DNA of 5,605 nt from Mycobacterium sp. (GTDB lineage: Bacteria; Actinomycetota; Actinomycetes; Mycobacteriales; Mycobacteriaceae): NCBI GenBank assembly GCA_029256565.1, contig JAQSXQ010000162.1, forward strand, positions 1 to 5,605. Reading direction: 5' to 3'. The notes beneath the pieces are model-generated. The model saw only the letters and a list, made by a program, of their open reading frames with translations. It did not search any database and was not told the DNA's origin. Below are positions 1 to 5,189 of the stretch, one piece after another. The position numbers and the translations under genes are program-made. Position 1 is the stretch's first letter. Each line of letters opens with the position of its first letter.

Positions 1-165
1 GACGAATGCGCCGATCATGTACGGCAGGAGGCGCTTGTCCTCCTTGCGTTGGATCTGGAATGCCTGCCACAGCTGACTGCGCCGCTCCTTGGAGGCAGCC
101 TTCCGCGTGGCCTTCGCCTGGGCCTTGGCGGCCTTCATCTCGGCGGTATTGCGCTTTTTCGCCAT
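1..165 (-). CDS. DUF4191 family membrane protein, N-terminal 55 residues (partial)
   Basis: This is the start of a gene that leaves the window at the left edge, so only 55 codons and no stop are visible. The ATG is at 165-163 (MAKKRNTAEMKAAK). The visible part is very rich in Lys, Ala and Arg (roughly residues 2-32), looks like a charged amphipathic helix, and leads into RKEDKRLLPYMIGAFV, where a hydrophobic segment is just beginning. From memory this matches the cytoplasmic N-terminus of the DUF4191 proteins of actinobacteria (Rv2219 in M. tuberculosis), which go on to transmembrane helices. The function is unknown. The gene follows lipA on the same strand after 48 bp, the widest gap on this strand, and no Shine-Dalgarno sequence precedes the ATG. 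A -10-like box at the leaderless distance does (separate entry). Identity as DUF4191 is fairly secure; the membrane topology is inferred from the family. Confidence 0.85.
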   Translation of the reverse strand, partial: MAKKRNTAEMKAAKAQAKATRKAASKERRSQLWQAFQIQRKEDKRLLPYMIGAFV

Positions 166-171
166 TGGATC

Positions 172-177
172 AGGATA
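172..177 (-). promoter_or_regulatory. candidate -10 box for a leaderless DUF4191 transcript
   Basis: On the minus strand TATCCT (177-172) fits the mycobacterial -10 pattern TANNNT. Six bases (GATCCA) separate it from the ATG at 165, so transcription would be expected to begin on the A of the start codon. Leaderless messages are common in mycobacteria, and this gene has no ribosome binding site. No convincing -35 box is seen, which is usual in this group. Confidence 0.5.
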
Positions 178-187
178 CGGGTGGCCC

Positions 188-204
188 GGGCATTCCCCAT
201 GCCC
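188..204 (-). other. short inverted repeat in the lipA / DUF4191 spacer
   Basis: GGGCAT (188-193), a 5-base loop and ATGCCC (199-204) form a perfect 6-bp stem about 10 bases past the lipA stop codon. It could end or attenuate the lipA operon transcript. No T-run follows it in the minus direction, so it is not a classical intrinsic terminator. It lies upstream of the candidate -10 box of the next gene, so a protein-binding site is an alternative. Confidence 0.35.
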
Positions 205-213
205 CGCCGGACA

Positions 214-1149
214 TCAGGACGCCGACGCCGCCCGGATGCGTGCGGTTTCGGCGTAGAGCCTGCCCGCGCGGTACGACGACCGCACCAGCGGACCGGCCAG
301 AACGCCGGAGAAACCGACCTCCTCGGCGAACTTCGAGTGCTCGACGAACTCCTCGGGCTTGACCCAGCGCTCCACCGGGTGGTGCCGCAGCGACGGACGC
401 AGGTACTGCGTGATGGTGATGATGTCGCAGCCCGCCTGATGCAGGTCGACGAGCGCGGTCCGCACCTCGTCGGGCGTCTCGCCCATGCCGAGGATCAGGT
501 TGCTCTTGGTGACCAGACCGAACTCGCGTGCCGCGGTGATGACGTCGAGGCTGCGCTGGTACCGGAAGGCCGGGCGGATCCGCTTGAAGATGCGGGGGAC
601 CGTCTCGACGTTGTGCGCGAACACCTCGGGACGCGACTCGAAGACCTCGTTGAGCTGTTCGGGGATCGCGTTGAAGTCCGGGGCGAGCAGCTCGACGCCG
701 GTGTTCGGGTTGAGCAACTTGATCTGGCGCACGGTCTCGGCGTAGAGCCACGCGCCGCCGTCGGGCAGGTCGTCGCGCGCGACGCCGGTGACCGTCGAGT
801 ACCGCAGGCCCATCGCCTGCACGCTCTCGGCGACGCGGCGCGGTTCGTCACGGTCGAGTTCGGCAGGCTTGCCGGTGTCGATCTGGCAGAAGTCGCACCG
901 CCGGGTGCACTGTTCGCCGCCGATGAGGAAGGTCGCCTCGCGGTCCTCCCAGCATTCGTAGATGTTGGGGCAGCCCGCCTCCTCGCACACCGTGTGCAGA
1001 CCCTCGCGGCGCACCAGCGCCTTGAGTTCCTTGTACTCGGGACCGGTCTTCAACGTCGTCTTGATCCACGGCGGCTTGCGCTCGATGGGGGTCTCGGCGT
1101 TGCGGACCTCGAGCCGCAGCAATTTGCGGCCGTCGGGGGCGATAGTCAC
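214..1149 (-). CDS. lipA: lipoyl synthase LipA (radical SAM)
   Basis: LipA inserts two sulfur atoms at C6 and C8 of the octanoyl group carried by lipoyl domains, the last step of lipoate biosynthesis in the cytoplasm. The 311-residue product has the full family signature. Cys55, Cys60 and Cys66 (CEEAGCPNIYEC) hold the auxiliary iron-sulfur cluster that is consumed as sulfur donor. Cys81, Cys85 and Cys88 (CTRRCDFC, the CxxxCxxC motif) hold the radical-SAM cluster. RSSY near the C-terminus (residues 290-293) supplies the serine ligand of the auxiliary cluster. Length and ends agree with the mycobacterial enzyme. The start is GTG at 1149-1147, overlapping the lipB TGA by four bases (GTGA), which suggests translational coupling. 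No Shine-Dalgarno sequence is present, but TAGAAT lies just upstream and could be an internal promoter. The natural substrate in this window is DlaT, encoded at the head of the same operon. Confidence 0.97.
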   Translation of the reverse strand: MTIAPDGRKLLRLEVRNAETPIERKPPWIKTTLKTGPEYKELKALVRREGLHTVCEEAGCPNIYECWEDREATFLIGGEQCTRRCDFCQIDTGKPAELDRDEPRRVAESVQAMGLRYSTVTGVARDDLPDGGAWLYAETVRQIKLLNPNTGVELLAPDFNAIPEQLNEVFESRPEVFAHNVETVPRIFKRIRPAFRYQRSLDVITAAREFGLVTKSNLILGMGETPDEVRTALVDLHQAGCDIITITQYLRPSLRHHPVERWVKPEEFVEHSKFAEEVGFSGVLAGPLVRSSYRAGRLYAETARIRAASAS

Positions 1150-1871
1150 TGGGCCGATTCTACGCTCGCGGCCGACGAGGCACCGACTGCGATGCGGCCG
1201 TCGAGTGCGTCCGCGACGGCGTCGGCGACGAGGTCGACGACGTCCGCGACGCCGACCGTCCGGCCCAGCTCGGCCGACAGTGACGTCACGCCTGCGTCGG
1301 AGATGCCACAGGGCACGATCGAGGAGTAGGCGCCGAGATCGCAGTCACAGTTCAGCGCGAAGCCGTGCAGCGTCGTCCCCCTGGCCACCCGGATGCCGAT
1401 GGCCGCGATCTTGCGGGTCGGCCGCGGGCCGTCGGCGGGCACCCAGACCCCGGAACGACCCTCCACCCGGCCCACCGGCACGCCGAGTGCCGTGCACACC
1501 GAGATCAGCGAATCCTCAAGGCGGCGAACGAACTTCACGACGTCCATGGGCTGCGCCAGGCCGATGATCGGGTAGCCGACGAGCTGGCCGGGGCCGTGCC
1601 AGGTGATCTTGCCGCCGCGGTCGGTGTCGACGACCGGGATCCCGCCGGAGATCCTCGGGTCGGGGCGCTCGTGCGGTTCGGTGCGCTTGCCTGCCGTGTA
1701 CGTCGGAGGGTGTTCCAGCAGCAGCAGGGTGTCGGGACCGCCGGCGACCCTGGCGTCGGCCGTCTCGCGCTGCAACTGCCAGGCGGACTCGTAGTCCAGC
1801 GTGCCGAGTCGCCGCACGTCGATCGGTGACGACTCCGCGCGGACCGAGGCCTGCACCGGGGCAGAAGACAT
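1146..1871 (-). CDS. lipB: lipoyl(octanoyl) transferase LipB
   Basis: LipB moves octanoate from octanoyl-acyl carrier protein to the lipoyl-domain lysine of E2 subunits and to the glycine cleavage H protein, the first step of endogenous lipoate assembly. With the ATG at 1871-1869 the product has 241 residues. Visible family features are PIDVRRLG near the start, EHPPTYTAG (residues 53-61), the signature GGKITWHGPGQLVGYP (86-101), the catalytic lysine in RKIAAIGIR (Lys154) and the catalytic cysteine in IVPCGISD (Cys188). Lys and Cys form the acyl-transfer dyad known from the M. tuberculosis enzyme. An in-frame GTG at 1880-1878 would add three residues (VTG); the M. tuberculosis protein, as I recall it, also begins MTG, so that start is a real alternative. 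Neither start has a strong ribosome binding site. The open frame extends further upstream, but that stretch overlaps the preceding gene and is not LipB-like. The stop overlaps lipA. Confidence 0.96.
   Translation of the reverse strand: MSSAPVQASVRAESSPIDVRRLGTLDYESAWQLQRETADARVAGGPDTLLLLEHPPTYTAGKRTEPHERPDPRISGGIPVVDTDRGGKITWHGPGQLVGYPIIGLAQPMDVVKFVRRLEDSLISVCTALGVPVGRVEGRSGVWVPADGPRPTRKIAAIGIRVARGTTLHGFALNCDCDLGAYSSIVPCGISDAGVTSLSAELGRTVGVADVVDLVADAVADALDGRIAVGASSAASVESAQ
1157..1162 (-). promoter_or_regulatory. candidate internal -10 box upstream of lipA
   Basis: TAGAAT on the minus strand (1162-1157) matches TATAAT at five of six bases. It lies inside the last codons of lipB, and seven bases separate it from the lipA GTG. 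A transcript started here would be leaderless or begin one base upstream. The hexamer spans a GTA valine codon and a GAA codon, both AT-richer than usual for this genome. No -35 box is evident. Confidence 0.35.
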
Positions 1872-1890
1872 GCCTGTCACGGTACGCCCG

Positions 1891-2796
1891 CTATCCGCCA
1901 TCCTTGGCTGCCGTCGCGTAGGCCAGCGCCTCGCCGATCGTGTTGTGCCGGAACTCGAAGCCCGCCCGCTCCAGCGCGGCGGGGATCGCCCGCTGGCCGG
2001 CGAGCAGGCCCTCGTCGGCGAACTCGCCGACGACCGCACGCAGTGCGAAGCCCGGCACCGCCGTCGGCGTCGGCCGGTGCAGTGTCCGGCCCAGCGCGGC
2101 AGTGAACTCGGCATTGGTCACCGGCGCGGGACCGGTGAAGTTCACCGGCCCCGATACGTCATCGTGTCCGATGGCGAACAGCAACGCCCGAATCTGATCC
2201 TCGAGGCTGATCCACGCCATGTACTGCTTGCCGTTGCCAAGGCGCGTGCCGAGGCCGAACGCGAACAACGGTCGCAGCCGAGCGAGCACGCCACCGGACG
2301 GCGACAGGACGAGCCCGGTACGTGCCAACACCACCCGCGCACCTGCTGCATGCGCCGCGGCGGTCGCGGCCTCCCAGTCCTCGCACAACTTGGCGAGGAA
2401 CCCGTCGCCGCGCGGCGCGGTCTCGTCGACGACGCGGTTGCGCGTGTCGCCGTAGAAGCCGACCGCGCTCGCGTTGACGAGCACCGGCACCCCGGCATCG
2501 GCCACCGCGTTCGACAGGACGTCGGTGGGCCCGATCCGGCTGTCGCGCAGGCTCTGCTTGAACGCCCCGGACCACCGCTTGTCCCCGACGCCGACACCGC
2601 ACATGTTCACGACGGCGTCGACGTCGTCGAGCACGCCGGTGTCCAGCTCGCCGGTGTCCGGGTTCCAGAACACGTCGTCGGCGTGGGCAGGCGTCCGTCG
2701 GACGAGCCGGACCACCCGGTGATCAGCGGCCCGCAGCGCACTGACGAGCGCCGTGCCGATGACACCGGACGACCCGGCGATCGCGATGACCGACAC
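1891..2796 (-). CDS. TIGR01777 family epimerase-like SDR protein (Rv2216-like)
   Basis: This 301-residue protein belongs to the extended short-chain dehydrogenase superfamily, the TIGR01777 / SDR39U1 / YfcH group. The N-terminal Rossmann fold opens with a nucleotide-binding glycine motif, GSSGVIG (residues 8-14). NASAVGFYGD (108-117) holds the Ser and Tyr of the central sheet region. LARTGLVLSPSGG (158-169) and the AWISLEDQIRAL segment (194-205) are typical of the group. From about residue 250 the sequence (GFALRAVVGEFADEGLLAGQR onward in shorter form, then LERAGFEFRHNTIGEAL) is a DUF1731-type C-terminal domain. The start is GTG at 2796-2794, four bases after the dlaT stop, without a clear Shine-Dalgarno sequence, so translation is probably coupled to dlaT. 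Cofactor and substrate are not known for the family. Its fixed place between dlaT and lipB suggests, but does not show, a link to lipoyl-enzyme metabolism. The family call is firm; the function is open. Confidence 0.92.
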   Translation of the reverse strand: MSVIAIAGSSGVIGTALVSALRAADHRVVRLVRRTPAHADDVFWNPDTGELDTGVLDDVDAVVNMCGVGVGDKRWSGAFKQSLRDSRIGPTDVLSNAVADAGVPVLVNASAVGFYGDTRNRVVDETAPRGDGFLAKLCEDWEAATAAAHAAGARVVLARTGLVLSPSGGVLARLRPLFAFGLGTRLGNGKQYMAWISLEDQIRALLFAIGHDDVSGPVNFTGPAPVTNAEFTAALGRTLHRPTPTAVPGFALRAVVGEFADEGLLAGQRAIPAALERAGFEFRHNTIGEALAYATAAKDGG

Positions 2797-2800
2797 GGGA

Positions 2801-4654
2801 TTAGAGCCCGAGGTCGGCCTCGAACGCCCCTTCTTCGAGTCGCCGCTTGATGGTGGTCAGGAAACGGCCCGCGTCGGCACCGTCGATCAGACGGTGGTCG
2901 TAGGTCAGCGGCAGGTAGGCCACCGACCGGACGCCGATCGACTCGTTGCCGAACTCGTCGACGATCACCCTCGGGCGCTTGACGATCGCACCGGTGCCCA
3001 GCATCGCCGCCTGCGGCGGAACCAGGATCGGCGTGTCGAACAGTGCGCCCTGGCTGCCGATGTTGGTGATGGTGAAGGTGCCGCCGGACAGCTCGTCGGG
3101 CTTCAGGTTGCCCGAACGCGCGCGAGCCGCGATGTCGGCGATCGCGCGGGCCAGCCCGCCCAGCGACAGGTCACCCGCGTTGTGCACCACCGGGGACAGC
3201 AGTCCCTGCTCGGTGTCGACCGCGAAGCCGAGGTGCTCGGCGTCGTAGTAGGTGATCTGCTTGCTGTCCTCGTCGTAGCTGGCGTTGACGTTCGGGTGCG
3301 CCTTGAGCGCGTCGACCACGGCAACGGCGAAGAACGGCAGGAACGTCAGGTTGACGCCCTCGCGCTCGGCGAAGCTGGCCTTGGCCCGCGCCCGCAGCGC
3401 CACGATCTTGGTCAGGTCGACCTCGTGGGTCTGCGTCAACTGCGCGGTGGTCTGCAGCGACTCCCGGGTCTTCTTGGCCGTGATCTGGCGGATCCGGTTC
3501 GCCTTCTGCGTGGTGCCACGCAGATGCGCCAGCTTCGGGGCAGGAGCCGACTTCGCGGCGGCGGGTGCAGCCGCGGGAGCCGACGGCTCCGGGGTGGGCT
3601 CGGGAGCCTTCTTGGCCTCCGCGGCCGCGAGCACGTCCTGCTTGCGGACCCGGCCGCCGACGCCGGTGCCCTTCACCGACGCCAGATCGACGCCGTGCTC
3701 GGTCGCCAGCTTGCGAACCAGGGGAGTGACGTACGGGCCACCGTCGGACCCGGAGGCCTCGGCGGTCGCCGCGGGAGCCTTGGGCTCTTCCTTGGGCTCG
3801 GGCTTGGGCTCGGCCTTGGGTTCCGGCTTCGGCTCTTCCTTGGGCTCGGACTTCGGTTCCGGCTTCGGCTCTTCCTTCGCCTCGGGCTCGGGCTCTGGCT
3901 CCGGCTCGGGCTCGGGCTCTGGCTCCGGTTCGGGCTCTGGCTCCGGCTCTGCTTCAGATGCCGCGTCCGCCGAGCCGATCTTGGCGAGTTCGCCGCCGAC
4001 CTCGACGACGTCGTCCTCCTCGGCGGTGATGGACAACAGCGTGCCCGCCACCGGTGAGGGGATCTCCGTGTCGACCTTGTCGGTGGATACCTCGACGAGG
4101 GGCTCGTCGACCTCGACGCTGTCGCCGACCTTCTTGAGCCACCGGGTGACGGTGCCCTCGGTCACGGACTCGCCCAACTCGGGCATCTTGACCGCGGTCG
4201 CGTCGCCGCCGCCGGAGGCTGCGGGCTTCTTCGACGGCTTCTCGGGCTCGGGCTCCGCCTCGGTCTCCTCGGCGGCCGGCTCGGACTGCGCGGCGGGTTC
4301 CTCGGCGGGCGACTCTGCCTCGGCGGGCTCGTCGTCGGAGGAGTCCTCGGCAGCCGAGTCGTCGGAACCGGCGTCTGCATCGGCGTCGGATCCCGAATCA
4401 TCGGAGCCGCCTTCGCCTTCTTCGCCGATCGTCGCGAGGTCACCACCGACCTCGACGGTGTCGTCCTCCTGGGCGATGATCTTGGTCAGAACACCGGCGG
4501 CGGGAGAAGGGATTTCGGTGTCGACCTTGTCGGTCGACACTTCGAGCAGGGGCTCGTCGACTTCGACGGTGTCGCCCTCCTGCTTGAGCCAGCGGGTCAC
4601 CGTCCCCTCCGTGACGCTCTCACCGAGTGCGGGCATCTGGACGGAGATGGCCAT
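2801..4654 (-). CDS. dlaT: dihydrolipoamide acyltransferase, E2 of pyruvate dehydrogenase (DlaT/SucB)
   Basis: This is the E2 core of the 2-oxoacid dehydrogenase complex. It takes acetyl groups from E1 (AceE) on swinging lipoyl arms and passes them to CoA, and Lpd reoxidises the arms. It is often labelled sucB, but in mycobacteria it acts as the pyruvate dehydrogenase E2, and in M. tuberculosis also in an AhpC/AhpD/Lpd peroxidase chain. The 617 residues comprise lipoyl domain 1 (1-78, lipoyl Lys43 in TDKVDTE), an acidic Ser/Asp/Ala/Glu linker (80-149), lipoyl domain 2 (153-228, Lys193), a Glu-Pro then Lys-Pro-Glu linker (236-292), the peripheral subunit-binding domain (about 307-345) and the acyltransferase domain (about 385-617) with DHRLIDG (His587, Asp591 catalytic). 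ATG at 4654-4652 follows GAGGGAG by nine bases. The open frame continues upstream to 5050, but that part is antisense to another gene and not E2-like. It is somewhat longer than the M. tuberculosis protein, mostly through linkers. Confidence 0.96.
   Translation of the reverse strand: MAISVQMPALGESVTEGTVTRWLKQEGDTVEVDEPLLEVSTDKVDTEIPSPAAGVLTKIIAQEDDTVEVGGDLATIGEEGEGGSDDSGSDADADAGSDDSAAEDSSDDEPAEAESPAEEPAAQSEPAAEETEAEPEPEKPSKKPAASGGGDATAVKMPELGESVTEGTVTRWLKKVGDSVEVDEPLVEVSTDKVDTEIPSPVAGTLLSITAEEDDVVEVGGELAKIGSADAASEAEPEPEPEPEPEPEPEPEPEPEPEAKEEPKPEPKSEPKEEPKPEPKAEPKPEPKEEPKAPAATAEASGSDGGPYVTPLVRKLATEHGVDLASVKGTGVGGRVRKQDVLAAAEAKKAPEPTPEPSAPAAAPAAAKSAPAPKLAHLRGTTQKANRIRQITAKKTRESLQTTAQLTQTHEVDLTKIVALRARAKASFAEREGVNLTFLPFFAVAVVDALKAHPNVNASYDEDSKQITYYDAEHLGFAVDTEQGLLSPVVHNAGDLSLGGLARAIADIAARARSGNLKPDELSGGTFTITNIGSQGALFDTPILVPPQAAMLGTGAIVKRPRVIVDEFGNESIGVRSVAYLPLTYDHRLIDGADAGRFLTTIKRRLEEGAFEADLGL
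3779..3949 (-). repeat. low-complexity tandem repeats encoding the second DlaT interdomain linker
   Basis: At 3881-3949 eleven Glu-Pro pairs plus a final Glu (residues 236-258) are written as a hexanucleotide repeat, nearly always GAG followed by CCN. The proline codons follow a larger order: CCG, CCA, CCC, then twice CCG, CCA, CCC, CCC, so two adjacent 24-bp units (3908-3931 and 3884-3907) differ only by one GAA/GAG change. At 3779-3874 a second, looser repeat encodes EEPKPEPK-type units (residues 261-292). Such stiff, extended Pro-rich linkers let lipoyl domains swing between active sites. Confidence 0.85.
3974..4195 (-). repeat. second copy of the lipoyl domain (internal duplication in dlaT)
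   Basis: Residues 154-227 repeat residues 4-77, which are encoded at 4424-4645, with 58 of 74 positions identical by direct comparison. The stretches GESVTEGTVTRWLK and EVSTDKVDTEIPSP are identical in both copies, yet their codons differ at many third positions. This is an established multi-lipoyl E2 architecture. Confidence 0.85.
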
Positions 4655-4663
4655 GTGTGTTGA

Positions 4664-4670
4664 CTCCCTC
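4664..4670 (-). promoter_or_regulatory. ribosome binding site of dlaT
   Basis: GAGGGAG on the minus strand, nine bases before the ATG at 4654. It is one of the few clear Shine-Dalgarno sequences on this strand and fixes the dlaT start, against the longer open frame that continues upstream. Confidence 0.75.
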
Positions 4671-4782
4671 GAACGGTCGCGCGTGCCAGGTCGAAATATC
4701 GCGTTGCCCATCCTTCCACGTCCGGGTGCGTTGGTCGTCGCAGACCTGCACACGGCGCGCTCTGGCACTATCGAATCAAGCG

Positions 4783-4800
4783 TTGGCACTTCCGTGCCGA
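4783..4800. promoter_or_regulatory. hairpin / inverted repeat before the small gene, possible operator
   Basis: TTGGCAC (4783-4789), loop TTCC, GTGCCGA (4794-4800) form a 7-bp stem with one G-T wobble. The last two bases of the right arm overlap the ribosome binding site of the downstream gene. TGGCACT within the left arm (4784-4790) is repeated directly at 4763-4769, 21 bp away, or two helical turns, and in inverted orientation TGGCAC occurs at 4688-4683. This could be an operator or a leader structure that affects translation; no specific regulator can be named. Confidence 0.4.
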
Positions 4801-4806
4801 AGGGAG
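4799..4806 (+). promoter_or_regulatory. ribosome binding site of the small gene at 4817
   Basis: GAAGGGAG, ten bases before the TTG codon at 4817. The site supports TTG as the true start, because no in-frame ATG or GTG lies nearby and the next methionine codon is at residue 95. Confidence 0.65.
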
Positions 4807-4816
4807 TCGGGTCGAG

Positions 4817-5170
4817 TTGGGGCTGTTCGACAGGTTGCGACGTCGCCGCGGTGGCCGTACCAGCAAAGCGGACTCTGCTGCCAACCTCGAATACCTGAAG
4901 CAGTGGGTCGCCACCCACACCGGTGTCGAGGCGTTCATCGAGCCCCAGACCACCGTCACCGAGGTCACCGCGATACTCGTCGCCGCCGACGGCGAGTGGA
5001 CGCGTCGCCGCGTGGGCGGGCAGGCCGGTGCCCGCAAGTTGAACGCTCAACTCGGCATTCCCGTCTACGACGTACAGAAGGTCGGCTATCCGCAGCGGAT
5101 GCGCGACTATGACGAGAAGCGACGCATCGAGCGCAAGCGCGCGGCGCGTCGCGAACTCGAAGATCGCTGA
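4817..5170 (+). CDS. small basic conserved protein of unknown function
   Basis: The product has 117 residues and starts at TTG (MGLFDRL), supported by GAAGGGAG ten bases upstream. A strongly basic N-terminal stretch (RLRRRRGGR, residues 6-14) is followed by a compact middle part (about 22-92) that alternates likely helices and strands: LEYLKQWVATHTGVEAF, a hydrophobic strand region TEVTAILVAADGEWTRRRV (48-66), then LGIPVYDVQKVGYPQRMRDY (79-98). The tail (99-117) is a highly charged helix of Lys, Arg, Glu and Asp. There is no signal peptide, membrane segment or cysteine. I recall similar short proteins beside ephD and dlaT in other mycobacteria, sometimes labelled oxidoreductase without visible support; no redox motif is seen here. 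Codon use matches its neighbours. The ephD-like gene follows after 19 bp on the same strand, so the two are probably cotranscribed. The basic ends could suit nucleic-acid, acidic-protein or membrane-surface binding, but that is a guess. Confidence 0.85.
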   Translation: MGLFDRLRRRRGGRTSKADSAANLEYLKQWVATHTGVEAFIEPQTTVTEVTAILVAADGEWTRRRVGGQAGARKLNAQLGIPVYDVQKVGYPQRMRDYDEKRRIERKRAARRELEDR

Positions 5171-5178
5171 ACCGCCCC

Positions 5179-5185
5179 GGGAAGG
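5179..5185 (+). promoter_or_regulatory. ribosome binding site of the ephD-like gene
   Basis: GGGAAGG lies four bases before the ATG at 5190 and thirteen before a second in-frame ATG at 5199. The first spacing is a little short and the second long, so the choice between the two starts is not settled by this site. Confidence 0.5.
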
Positions 5186-5189
5186 TCAC

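Larger units (their letters stand above)
4655..4816. promoter_or_regulatory. divergent promoter region between dlaT and the plus-strand small gene
   Basis: This 162-bp non-coding spacer must carry the promoters of two divergent units. No strong canonical promoter is visible. The best -10-like site toward dlaT is GATATT (4700-4695, minus strand; four of six consensus bases), which would give a leader of about 34 bases, with no good -35 box. TTGACT at 4660-4665 on the plus strand looks like a -35 box but has no -10 box at the right distance. The region also holds three TGGCAC hexamers and a hairpin (separate entry). Confidence 0.6.

Noticed and set aside
49..1329. Plus-strand open frame of 426 codons across lipA and the lipB end.
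   Set aside because: High-GC codon bias of the minus-strand genes keeps this frame open. Its translation is Arg/Asp/Val-rich with no domain, and lipA is unmistakable on the other strand.
1872..2114. 81-residue N-terminal extension of the lipB frame.
   Set aside because: It overlaps the epimerase gene in another frame, is Arg/Ser-rich without LipB similarity, and would make the protein far longer than the family norm.
2753..4057. Plus-strand open frame of 434 codons with a Leu-Gly repeat tail resembling a membrane protein.
   Set aside because: It is antisense to dlaT. The Leu-Gly and Leu-Arg tail again reflects the Glu-Pro and Lys-Pro codon repeats, not a real transmembrane segment.
4660..4665. 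TTGACT on the plus strand as a -35 promoter box.
   Set aside because: No acceptable -10 box lies 16-19 bases downstream, and the hexamer overlaps the dlaT ribosome binding site, so it is likely chance.
4783..4798. TTGGCAC followed by GTGCC resembles the -24/-12 element of a sigma-54 promoter.
   Set aside because: The -12 TTGC part is missing and mycobacteria are not known to have sigma-54. The motif is better read as an inverted repeat.
3285..4898. Long plus-strand open frame of 537 codons with Gly-Ser repeats.
   Set aside because: It is the mirror of the dlaT codons: the Gly-Ser repeats arise from reading the Glu-Pro repeat antisense. It has no independent ribosome binding site or known family.
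4655..5050. Upstream extension of the dlaT reading frame (132 extra residues).
   Set aside because: The added sequence is not E2-like, is antisense to the small plus-strand gene, and the ATG at 4654 has a strong ribosome binding site and begins directly with a lipoyl domain.
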